From a virus: DNA of 29,196 nucleotides. Position numbers and translations under genes: made by a program. This document shows, piece by piece, positions 22,079 to 29,196 of this stretch. How positions within the stretch are numbered: the stretch's first letter is position 1; each line of letters begins with the position of its first letter. The notes below the pieces were generated by a model. That model did not search any database and was not told where the DNA came from. It saw nothing but the letters and a program-made list of their open reading frames with translations. The stretch lies in IMG/VR virus record IMGVR_UViG_3300006735_000153, positions 1 through 29,196 of that record. One strand, given 5' to 3'.

Positions 22079-23215
22079 ATGGCTATAAATTTTCCAAACA
22101 GTCCTAGTGTAAATGAAACTCATTCCCATAGTGGTAAGGAGTGGACATGGAATGGTTCGTCTTGGGTTCTAAGTACAAATGCAAGCAATTATACTTTACC
22201 TATTGCTACTGGTAGTGCTCTCGGTGGTGTTAAGGTAGGCAGTAGATTATCAATCGATTCTAGTACAGGTGTCTTAGATGCAGACGTACAGGGTGGTACT
22301 ACAACATTCACTGGTCTAACTGATACTCCTGGTACATTAACTGCTGGACAGCATCTAAAGGTTAACGCAGGTGCTACTGCTCTTGAGTATGTTGATAATA
22401 CATTCACCAATCTAACTGATACACCTGCATCTTTGACTGCTGGTAAATGGTTAAAGGTAAACGCAGGTGGTACTGCATTAGAACAGACTGATGCTCCTAG
22501 TGCAGGTGTAACTGTATCTGATGCTGCACCTAGTACACCCAGTCAAGGTGACTTGTGGTTTAAGTCTGACGAAGCTGTACTAAAAGTTAGGTATGAAGAT
22601 GCTAACACTAACCAGTGGGTTGATGCTTTACCTATGGGTAACAGCACTGGTGGAGGTGGTGCTTCTGTAACTATTGATGATGCTGCACCTACTAGTCCTA
22701 ATGCTGGTGATATGTGGTGGGATTCTGATGATGGTAGGTTGAAGATATATTATACTGATGCAACACCTGATTCTCAATGGGTTGATGCTAGTCCAATAGG
22801 TAGTCCCAATCTTTCAGTTGGTAACTCAAGCGTTAGCATTACTGATACTGGTAGTAATGGTACTATTCAGTTCAACACAGAGGGTACAGATCGTTGGAAG
22901 ATAACTGCTCTTGGACACATACATCCAAATACAAATGCTGCATTTGATATAGGATCAGCAGATTATAAAGTAAGACACTTGTTCTTATCAGATAACAGTC
23001 TTTACTTTGTGAACGATAGTAATGTACAAAAAATTATGAGTGTTACTGCAGGTGGTTCCTTGCAGTATGATGGTAAAGATCTCCTACAGAACGTAGTTCT
23101 TACTGGCCTAGATAATAATCATACTATTAAATATAATGGTACGAACTGGGTCAATGAAGCACCAGCATCTCCATCAGCACCAGCATTTCAATCTAATTGG
23201 AGGATACCTCTATAA
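22079..23215 (+). CDS. Modular virion structural protein, 378 residues, MAINFP-type
   Basis: The N-terminus MAINFPNSPSVNETH and WTWNGSSW is the second anchor type. Modules follow in order: ALGGVKVGSRLSIDSSTGVL, two 'LTDTPxxLTAG...LKVNAG' modules, 'APSTPSQGDLWFKSDEA' (closely matching one in the 11242 gene), and 'APTSPNAGDMWWDSDDG' (matching one in the 15559 gene). A C-terminal region follows with GTDRWKITALGHIHPNTNAAFDIG and VRHLFLSDNS, which resembles the segment preceding intramolecular chaperone or collar domains in other fibres. There is no chaperone peptidase domain here. It ends in a proline-rich APASPSAPAFQSNW tail. The stop overlaps the next start (TAATG). Confidence 0.8.
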   Translation: MAINFPNSPSVNETHSHSGKEWTWNGSSWVLSTNASNYTLPIATGSALGGVKVGSRLSIDSSTGVLDADVQGGTTTFTGLTDTPGTLTAGQHLKVNAGATALEYVDNTFTNLTDTPASLTAGKWLKVNAGGTALEQTDAPSAGVTVSDAAPSTPSQGDLWFKSDEAVLKVRYEDANTNQWVDALPMGNSTGGGGASVTIDDAAPTSPNAGDMWWDSDDGRLKIYYTDATPDSQWVDASPIGSPNLSVGNSSVSITDTGSNGTIQFNTEGTDRWKITALGHIHPNTNAAFDIGSADYKVRHLFLSDNSLYFVNDSNVQKIMSVTAGGSLQYDGKDLLQNVVLTGLDNNHTIKYNGTNWVNEAPASPSAPAFQSNWRIPL

Positions 23216-23613
23216 TGGCTACAGTATTAACAGGTAGTGGGAATCTAACTCATATTAATAACTCAGGTGGTAATCAGAGGGTGAGGATCTATTGGTTATC
23301 TGCAAAGAATGATACTAATGTTAATAATCATCCTACATATCTTCGTTTTGGTAGTGTTTCATTACAAGTAACCTATGGTTCTGTCCGTGTTCATTATGGA
23401 TTACACATGGGGTACTGCACTGTCCCTCAACAGTACGGTTTTGTAAGTAACTATGCTATGCATGGTTCTCATGGTGATATTGATCCCAATGGTAATGTTA
23501 AACAACCACCTATTCCACTGGAATGTTATCTCTCTAACGGAGAGGAATTTAAACTTGAATGTGATACCTCTGTTTATATACTTGGTTATAATATTGTAGT
23601 ACTAGACGAATAG
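23215..23613 (+). CDS. Small beta-rich protein, 132 residues, paralogue of the next gene
   Basis: The start is ATG 23215, overlapping the previous stop as TAATG; a TTG 18 bases upstream is open but less likely. The product begins MATVLTGSGNLTHINNSGGNQRV, is predicted all-beta, and ends YLSNGEEFKLEC...YILGYNIVVLDE. The next gene has the same layout: MATTVHTG, NNTGGNVRVVI, YLADGHS and YNILTIPE. It is likely a single compact beta-sandwich, perhaps a tip or decoration domain encoded as a separate chain after the 22079 stem protein. I cannot name a family. Confidence 0.7.
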   Translation: MATVLTGSGNLTHINNSGGNQRVRIYWLSAKNDTNVNNHPTYLRFGSVSLQVTYGSVRVHYGLHMGYCTVPQQYGFVSNYAMHGSHGDIDPNGNVKQPPIPLECYLSNGEEFKLECDTSVYILGYNIVVLDE

Positions 23614-23618
23614 ATATC

Positions 23619-24011
23619 ATGGCAACAACAGTACACACAGGAAACAATCAGAATTTTTCTTACACCAATAACACTGGTGGAAATGTTCGTGTTGTTATAA
23701 GTTTAGCTCTTAATGATACGAGTGTTCAAGCTAGTACAAATGGTATTAAAATAAGGTGTGGTGCTCCTGGAAGTCCAGATATTCTACAGGCCAATAGTGG
23801 TACAAACAGTAGGTTTAATGGGATCGGTAAGAACATTGCAAGACAGGGTGGTAGTAATCATTCTGGACACTTTGTAGGTGCTTCTGCTAGTAGTGATGTT
23901 GATTGTATGTGTACTGAGTTTTACTTAGCCGATGGTCATAGCATAGATGTACAAGGTGTTTCTCTTTCTTATCCACTCAAATTTTATAATATACTAACAA
24001 TACCAGAGTAA
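23619..24011 (+). CDS. Small beta-rich protein, 130 residues, paralogue of the previous gene
   Basis: The product begins MATTVHTGNNQNFSYTNNTGGNV and ends FYLADGHSIDVQG...YNILTIPE. It parallels the gene at 23215 in length, start, a GG-x-x-RV-x-I strand and the C-terminal strand pair, while the middle has diverged. The pattern suggests tandem duplication followed by fast change of the exposed loops. No ribosome binding site is evident in the 5-base gap; coupling with the upstream gene is likely. Confidence 0.7.
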   Translation: MATTVHTGNNQNFSYTNNTGGNVRVVISLALNDTSVQASTNGIKIRCGAPGSPDILQANSGTNSRFNGIGKNIARQGGSNHSGHFVGASASSDVDCMCTEFYLADGHSIDVQGVSLSYPLKFYNILTIPE

Positions 24012-24012
24012 C

Positions 24013-25149
24013 ATGGCAATAGATTTTCCCTCAACAGCAGGTCAACTAACAGACGGTTCGTTTACACATACCGTTAATGATGTTACATGGTCATGGGATG
24101 GAACCACATGGAAAGGACTTGCTGGTACGTTTCCAACAGCATCTGCAACAGTTAAAGGTGGTATCAAAGTTGGTAATAGGTTAACAATAGATGCTGCTAC
24201 AGGAGTTCTTTCTGCAGACGTACAAGGAAGTACTTATGCTAATAGTGATGTTGATACTCATCTAAATCAATCTAATCCTACTGGTGGATATGTTTTGAGT
24301 TGGAATGGAACTGATTATGCTTGGGTAGCTCAGACCACAGATACAGATACAAATACATTCACTGGTCTAACAGGTACACCGTCCTCATACACTGCTGGTA
24401 AATGGTTGAAGGTAAATGCAGGTGGTACTGCTTTAGAATATACTGATGCTCCTAGTGGTGGAAGTCCAGGTGGATCTAATACTCAGTTGCAAATCAATAA
24501 TAATGGAGCATTTGGTGGATGTAATATAGAATATAATCCTACTCATCTAGATGGTGGATTGGAATGGGCAAATTCTAGTGGTACACCAGGAGCAGCCATA
24601 AGGGTTTATCATAGTTCTATTGGTGGAGGAGATGATTCGATGCTCTTCTACACTGGTGGTGGACTGTTAGGAACTATCAATCTAAGGATATTTAATAATA
24701 GTGTTACAGTATACGGTTCTCTTACTAAGGGTGGTGGTTCATTTAGAATACCTCATCCATTACCTGCACTGAATGCTACTAAAGATCTAGCACACTCATT
24801 CATTGAAGGTCCACAATGTGATAACCTTTACCGTGGTAAGGTTGATCTAGTAGGTGGTACTGCTACGATTAATATTGATACCAAGGCTGGTATGACTGAA
24901 GGAACCTTTGTAGTATTAAATAGAGATATACAATGTTTCACAACTAATGAAACTGGATGGACTCTTGTTAAAGGATCTGTCTCTGGTAATATATTAACCA
25001 TCACTGCACAAGATAATACTTGTACTGATACTATCTCTTGGATGGTTATTGGTGAGAGACAAGATGATACTGTTAAGGGGTTAGATATAACAGATGCCGA
25101 TGGTAATCTTATTATAGAACCTGATCAAATTCCACTACCTACAATCTAA
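24013..25149 (+). CDS. Modular virion structural protein, 378 residues, MAIDFP-type
   Basis: The anchor motif is MAIDFPSTAGQL and WSWDGTTW, followed by ATVKGGIKVGNRLTIDAATGVL and a 'FTGLTGTPSSYTAGKWLKVNAGGTA' module that is nearly identical at DNA level to one in the next gene. From about residue 245 comes a distinct C-terminal domain starting FRIPHPLPALNAT, with AHSFIEGPQCDNLYRG, GMTEGTFVVLNRDIQCF and TISWMVIGERQDD. I recognise this as a domain common at the end of cyanophage and other marine phage structural proteins, without known function. The stop overlaps the next start (TAATG). Confidence 0.82.
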   Translation: MAIDFPSTAGQLTDGSFTHTVNDVTWSWDGTTWKGLAGTFPTASATVKGGIKVGNRLTIDAATGVLSADVQGSTYANSDVDTHLNQSNPTGGYVLSWNGTDYAWVAQTTDTDTNTFTGLTGTPSSYTAGKWLKVNAGGTALEYTDAPSGGSPGGSNTQLQINNNGAFGGCNIEYNPTHLDGGLEWANSSGTPGAAIRVYHSSIGGGDDSMLFYTGGGLLGTINLRIFNNSVTVYGSLTKGGGSFRIPHPLPALNATKDLAHSFIEGPQCDNLYRGKVDLVGGTATINIDTKAGMTEGTFVVLNRDIQCFTTNETGWTLVKGSVSGNILTITAQDNTCTDTISWMVIGERQDDTVKGLDITDADGNLIIEPDQIPLPTI

Positions 25150-25865
25150 TGGCTATAGATTTTCCCACCTCACCATCAACCAATGATACCCATACTACTA
25201 GTGGTGGGGTAACTTATCTGTGGGATGGAACTTCGTGGAAAGCACAGGGTACTACATCACAGTACAGTCTTCCAACAGCATCTGCAACAGTACTTGGTGG
25301 TATTAAAATAGGAAGTCGTTTAACAATATCTACTGGTGTTTTGGAGGCAGATGTACAGGGAGGCACTACTGTATTTACTGGTCTAACTGATACTCCTAGT
25401 TCATTAACTGCTGGTAAATGGTTGAAGGTAAATGCTGGTGGTACTGCTATTGAAGAGACTGATCCCCCTTCTTCTCAAGGGTTGAGTCCAAGAGGAACAG
25501 CGAGTGGATCTAGTTCTAGTCTTGCTGCTGGTGCTAGTGGTAACTTAGATATTACTGGTGCAGCAAAGTCTTATGGTCTATTAAAAATAACAACATCACA
25601 TGCTGCATGGGTAACTCTTTATACTTCTATAGCAAGTAGAACTGCTGATGCTTCTAGAGCAGCAACAACTGACCCAGTACCAGGATCAGGAGTGGTAGCA
25701 GAGGTTATCACTAGCGGTGATACAACTCAAATAATATCTCCTATGTTATGTGGTTACAACGATGAGTCTACACCTGTAACTACTGTCTATGCTAAGGTCA
25801 GGAACGAAACTGCTAGTGCTGCTGTTATTACGGTAACAATAACATTCGTTCCATTGGAAGCATGA
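25149..25865 (+). CDS. Modular virion structural protein, 238 residues, MAIDFP-type
   Basis: This is the shortest of the four proteins with this anchor (MAIDFPTSPSTNDTH, YLWDGTSW). It consists of the anchor, an 'ATVLGGIKIGSRLTI' module, one 'FTGLTDTPSSLTAGKWLKVNAGGTA' module, and a C-terminal beta domain (SYGLLKITTSHAAW, ASRTADASRA, PGSGVVAEVITSG). The C-terminal domain is the same as the end of the 1249-residue protein at 15559. It therefore looks like a minimal version of the larger architecture. It is co-translated with its upstream neighbour through a TAATG overlap and is followed by the protease gene after one base. Confidence 0.82.
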   Translation: MAIDFPTSPSTNDTHTTSGGVTYLWDGTSWKAQGTTSQYSLPTASATVLGGIKIGSRLTISTGVLEADVQGGTTVFTGLTDTPSSLTAGKWLKVNAGGTAIEETDPPSSQGLSPRGTASGSSSSLAAGASGNLDITGAAKSYGLLKITTSHAAWVTLYTSIASRTADASRAATTDPVPGSGVVAEVITSGDTTQIISPMLCGYNDESTPVTTVYAKVRNETASAAVITVTITFVPLEA

Positions 25866-25866
25866 T

Positions 25867-28800
25867 ATGTCTGAGTATCTTGTAACAGTTAAGGATGCTT
25901 CTTGTTTAAATGAATTCTATGCAGACATGGAATTCAGAGGGTATCCTCGTACCATAAGGAAACCTCTCAGTAGATCAACTGGATATGAATTAACAGATGA
26001 ACAGGTAAAGGTACTCAAAAGAGATTCAAGAGTCCTTGAGATAGAATTAAGACACCCTGAAGGTGTAGTTAATAAACCAATGGGTGCTGTTAACTACGAA
26101 CCATACAGTATCCTAGGAGATTTTAGTAAACTTTCTACCACTAGTAGTAGTCAGTCTGACGAAAGACAGTGGGGTCACATTCATCATGGTGGAACAACAG
26201 CACAAAGAAGGTATGGAGATACTCCTGGTACAGTAAACAGTACTTCATGGAATACTGGTACAGTTAATGATAGAGTTGATGTTTTTAATGATGGTAAACA
26301 CGTAGATATAGTTATATTTGATACACCAGTATCATATGATCATGCAGATTGGATAAGTGAAGAGACAGGATTAACTAGGTTTGTGCAGTATGATTGGTTT
26401 GCTATGCACAACAATGAGGTTATAGGTGGGTTGGATAGTGATGGTTATGCATCACCTGGATCTAACTATGTTTATGGTACAGCAGTTCAACATGGATCTG
26501 CTGCATATCATGGTACTCATGTGTGTGGTACGGTTGCTGGTAAACACTTTGGATGGGCAAGAGAAGCAAACATATACAGCATCAATGTATTAACTTCAGG
26601 TACAACTCAAACATATCTTACCACTGAACTAGCATTTGATTATGTTAGGGCGTTCCATAGAAACAAACCTATCAATCCTGTTACTGGATTTAAAAACCCA
26701 ACGATCATAAACTGTAGTTATGGTTCTGGTTATGATCTCAGTGAAACATATCCAAGTGGTGTTCAGGCATCAAATGTTCGTGCTATCTTGTATAAAGAAA
26801 GACTTTATGATGATGGTGTTATTGGATTTGATGGTACTGCTGGAACCTCTGTTGGTTTGAGAGGTGTGACTACGATCTGGTCAACGGGTGAGATCCAACG
26901 TTTGTTTGGTGTGACTGGTAATGAGTTTCCATATTATTCCACATCTAATGGTGCTGATGTTGAGGATGCTATTGCAGATGGTATAGTTGTAGTTAAAGCA
27001 CATGGTAATGATGACTCACCAAGATCAGGAGATCATCATGAGAAAGCAGGTTCAACTCTAGTAAGTATGGATGGTAACCTGAGAGACAGTAGAATGTATC
27101 TTGATAATGGTTGGTCATATTATTATTGTAGAACAGCGAACCCATATGCACCAGGAATTATTAGTGTTGGTGCTTTGACTCCAGCAGTAAATTATAATTC
27201 AAGTACCACATATCCAGCTTACGGTAGTATCCCAGTAAGTTTTAGTAACCGTGGTATCGATACACATGTCTGGGCTGCTGGTGTTTATATTGCTAGTGTC
27301 TACCCACCAAATGCTAGTGGTGGATACCAAGATACTAAACCTGGTTATACTGCTGGTGTTGATTACTTCAGAGCAATTAGTGGTACTAGTATGGCTTCAC
27401 CTCAAGTTGCAGGTGTGTTAGCATGTTATGCTACTGGTAGAGAAAGATTTAACTCAGCAGATGCTCATAGGTATCTACAAAAAACATCTAATACAACAGA
27501 GATGTTCACTGATAACTGGGCAAAGAACTACCCTGCAACTGTTAGAAAGAGTTTACCAATAGATATCACTGCTAATGGTACTGATATACTTGTTGGTGGT
27601 CAGGACAGAGCAAGGGACATAGGACCCAATGCAATTACTGATAATAGTATAAGAATTGAGTGCTTAGATACCTTAAACTTTACCTTACAAAATCCTATAG
27701 AGCATAACTGGAGAATAGTTAAAGGTAGTAGCAATGGATTGGTTGGTGCTACGATTAACATCGATGATCCATCACAGTATCCACATGAAATAGTAGCAAC
27801 TGAAGCTGGTGGTATGATAAACTGGACACCAGGTATTGATGACGTTGGATTCTATTGGTTGGTGTGTGGTTGTTCCTTGCTTCCTAATCATAATGGACAA
27901 CCAAATGCACATACTAATGGTAATGAAATTTTAATTGTTGTTGACCCACCTGGATGTTGGGATGATAGTATGAATGCTGGTGGATCATCTAAACGTCTGC
28001 TGCAAGCATCTCCCACAAGACCATCTACAGGTTTGATGACTGAATGGTGTCATGAGAAGGGTAATAGATGGGGATTAGGACGTGCTGGATTGGAGATGGA
28101 ACATAGAGGTAATAGAAAAAACAGAGCAATCATAGGAACTGGTGAGAATCTATGGCCAAGACAGAACACTCTCAATAATTCTATTAATGGATACCAACCT
28201 CAAGGTGATGCTATCTTTACAACAACTGGTAATTCAGATTGGGTTTGTCCTACAGGAGTAACATCAGTTTGTGTAGTAGCAATTGGTGGAGGTGGTGCTG
28301 GAGGACCAGATGGTAGTAGCTATACTGGTGGAGCTGCTGGAGGTGGTGGACTTGGGTGGAAGAATAATATATCTGTAACACCAGGTCAATCGTATACTGT
28401 AGTCGTTGGTGCTGCTGGTGTTGGTGGTACAAGAGATGATGGTGGAGATTCTTATTTTATAAACTCATCTACCGTTGCAGGTCTTGGAGGTAAGGGAACT
28501 GATATGACTTCTGGTTCTGGTCAAGGTGAGTATGGTGGATACGGTGGATCATATACTGGAGATGGTGGTGGTAACGGTGGTCGAGGTGGTGAAGCAAACA
28601 CTGGAGCATATGAAGGTGGAGGTGGAGGTGCTGGTGGATACTCAGGAAATGGTGGAAATGGTGGACATGGTACTGGATATCAGACACCAACAGAACCTTA
28701 CAATCGTTTTGGAGGAGATGGTTCAGGTGGTGCTGGTAGTGGAGGAGCATACGGCGGTGGATATATAGGTGGTGGTACTGATCTATATGGAATAGGACCT

Positions 28801-28977
28801 AATGGTATTGGTACTGAACTTAGAAGTGGTATGAGAGGTAGTGATCCTGACAGTACAATTACTTCTGCGTATGGTGGAGGTGGATCAGGTGCTGGTATTA
28901 CAGGTGGTGATGGTGCAGTAAGAATTATATGGGGTACGAATAGATCATTCCCAAGTAATGCAGTCATAGATGTATAA
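25867..28977 (+). CDS. Subtilisin-like serine protease (S8) fused to a C-terminal glycine-rich domain
   Basis: The product has 1036 residues. Residues 1-65 (EYLVTVKDASCLNEFY, VKVLKRDSRVLEIELR) resemble an I9-type propeptide. The S8 catalytic domain follows: D152 in VDIVIFDTP, H215 in YHGTHVCGTVAG, oxyanion N381 in KAHGND, and S508 in GTSMASPQVAG, so the triad is complete. Beta-rich linker domains lie from about 560 to 700 (INWTPGIDDVGFYWLV). From about residue 780 comes a domain starting FTTTGNSDWVCPTGVTSVCVVAIGGGGAGG and running to GGDGAVRIIWG, a glycine-rich (Gly_rich_2-like) domain of phage fibres. No signal peptide is present, so it is probably a virion component rather than a secreted enzyme. 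Possible roles are cleavage of fibre or virion proteins during assembly, or attack on host surface protein at adsorption. GGAAG lies about 10 bases before the ATG. Confidence 0.88.
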   Translation: MSEYLVTVKDASCLNEFYADMEFRGYPRTIRKPLSRSTGYELTDEQVKVLKRDSRVLEIELRHPEGVVNKPMGAVNYEPYSILGDFSKLSTTSSSQSDERQWGHIHHGGTTAQRRYGDTPGTVNSTSWNTGTVNDRVDVFNDGKHVDIVIFDTPVSYDHADWISEETGLTRFVQYDWFAMHNNEVIGGLDSDGYASPGSNYVYGTAVQHGSAAYHGTHVCGTVAGKHFGWAREANIYSINVLTSGTTQTYLTTELAFDYVRAFHRNKPINPVTGFKNPTIINCSYGSGYDLSETYPSGVQASNVRAILYKERLYDDGVIGFDGTAGTSVGLRGVTTIWSTGEIQRLFGVTGNEFPYYSTSNGADVEDAIADGIVVVKAHGNDDSPRSGDHHEKAGSTLVSMDGNLRDSRMYLDNGWSYYYCRTANPYAPGIISVGALTPAVNYNSSTTYPAYGSIPVSFSNRGIDTHVWAAGVYIASVYPPNASGGYQDTKPGYTAGVDYFRAISGTSMASPQVAGVLACYATGRERFNSADAHRYLQKTSNTTEMFTDNWAKNYPATVRKSLPIDITANGTDILVGGQDRARDIGPNAITDNSIRIECLDTLNFTLQNPIEHNWRIVKGSSNGLVGATINIDDPSQYPHEIVATEAGGMINWTPGIDDVGFYWLVCGCSLLPNHNGQPNAHTNGNEILIVVDPPGCWDDSMNAGGSSKRLLQASPTRPSTGLMTEWCHEKGNRWGLGRAGLEMEHRGNRKNRAIIGTGENLWPRQNTLNNSINGYQPQGDAIFTTTGNSDWVCPTGVTSVCVVAIGGGGAGGPDGSSYTGGAAGGGGLGWKNNISVTPGQSYTVVVGAAGVGGTRDDGGDSYFINSSTVAGLGGKGTDMTSGSGQGEYGGYGGSYTGDGGGNGGRGGEANTGAYEGGGGGAGGYSGNGGNGGHGTGYQTPTEPYNRFGGDGSGGAGSGGAYGGGYIGGGTDLYGIGPNGIGTELRSGMRGSDPDSTITSAYGGGGSGAGITGGDGAVRIIWGTNRSFPSNAVIDV
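28208..28950 (+). repeat. Glycine-rich low-complexity coding region
   Basis: This region encodes about 240 residues, with glycine runs interrupted by Tyr, Ser, Ala and Asn (GYGGSYTGDGGGNGGRGG is one example). The DNA is dominated by GGT and GGA codons. Such segments fold as packed polyglycine-II helices in known T4-like adhesins of the S16 gp38 type; applying that here is inference. Confidence 0.75.
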
Positions 28978-28980
28978 ATA
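28973..28980 (+). promoter_or_regulatory. Late promoter, exact T4 consensus TATAAATA
   Basis: TATAAATA is identical to the T4 late promoter -10 consensus. It overlaps the stop of the protease gene and ends 21 bases before the ATG at 29002. Confidence 0.6.
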
Positions 28981-29001
28981 ATAAAGCCTTACTGTATTAT
29001 T

Positions 29002-29196
29002 ATGCCTGAAGAAGAAATTAAAGAAGAAGAATCAAAGAAGAAAAGTATATTTGCTAAAGCAAAAGCTGCTATTCTTCCCGATGCCGATGAGCAAGCAGCA
29101 ATCATCAGTACATTTGTCAGAATTACTGTGCTGGCCTGGTCTGGAGGCATATTAACTTTAAATTATGTCGCCATACCTGGTGTCCCTCAACAGAAA
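29002..29196 (+). CDS. Small membrane protein, N-terminal 65 residues; 3' end outside window
   Basis: The open frame runs from ATG 29002 to the window edge. The start is highly charged (MPEEEIKEEESKKKS), then IFAKAKAAILPDADEQAAI, then a hydrophobic span of about 19 residues (VRITVLAWSGGILTLNYVA) and PGVPQQK. I recall short proteins of this kind as conserved in T4-like cyanophages, in the same position after structural genes, without known function. A small protein with a charged N-terminus and a membrane span could be a holin or another inner-membrane factor, but the visible part does not decide this. Confidence 0.75.
   Translation, partial: MPEEEIKEEESKKKSIFAKAKAAILPDADEQAAIISTFVRITVLAWSGGILTLNYVAIPGVPQQK

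Noticed and set aside
28469-28768. His/Leu-rich and Val/Met-rich frames over the glycine-rich region, both strands
   Set aside because: They are by-products of GGT/GGA repeats read out of frame.
7073-28977. A diversity-generating retroelement as explanation for fibre variation
   Set aside because: No reverse transcriptase gene or template/variable repeat pair with adenine-biased changes was seen; module shuffling explains the repeats better.

Overview
The window looks like part of the genome of a T4-like cyanophage, a myovirus infecting marine Prochlorococcus or Synechococcus. The support is a combination typical of that group: a class Ia ribonucleotide reductase beta subunit (nrdB), a small FSA-type transaldolase (talC), a glutaredoxin, a PebS-type phycoerythrobilin synthase, T4-like late-promoter motifs (ATAAATA / CTAAATA), and a long block of repeat-built virion fibre genes. 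All genes lie on the + strand. The DNA is AT-rich, and most neighbours abut or overlap as ATGA or TAATG junctions.

Region 1 (1-3506) holds the 3' end of nrdB, a small gene that shares its DNA with a second long reading frame, a beta-class DNA methyltransferase, a GIY-YIG-like nuclease, a tandem pair of 2OG-Fe(II)-oxygenase-fold proteins of which the first has lost its metal ligands, and a small unknown. Region 2 (3530-6466) is a tightly overlapping six-gene cassette: talC, glutaredoxin, a Phd/YefM-like small protein, pebS, a 59-residue single-pass membrane protein, and a multi-pass membrane protein resembling DUF401. This is the auxiliary-metabolism part, covering pentose phosphate flux, redox and bilin synthesis, and it carries an unexplained transporter-like pair. 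Region 3 (6468-7035) is one unknown gene with its own sigma-70-type promoter and a strong intrinsic terminator.

Region 4 (7041-28977) is about 22 kb of fibre and structural genes. Two large proteins share an MSRxRVDQ N-terminus, and four share a MAI(N/D)FP...W(D/N)G(S/T)(S/T)W N-terminus. Between them sit short tail-assembly-chaperone-like genes, a Cys4 protein and small beta-rich proteins. The block ends with a subtilisin-like protease fused to a glycine-rich adhesin-like domain. The proteins share shuffled modules that are visible at the DNA level, so the block looks like a recombining family of receptor-binding or decoration proteins. Region 5 (28973-29196) is a consensus late promoter followed by the start of a small membrane protein cut off by the window edge. 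There is no gene-free stretch longer than 300 bases, and I saw no tRNA, CRISPR array, insertion sequence or origin.
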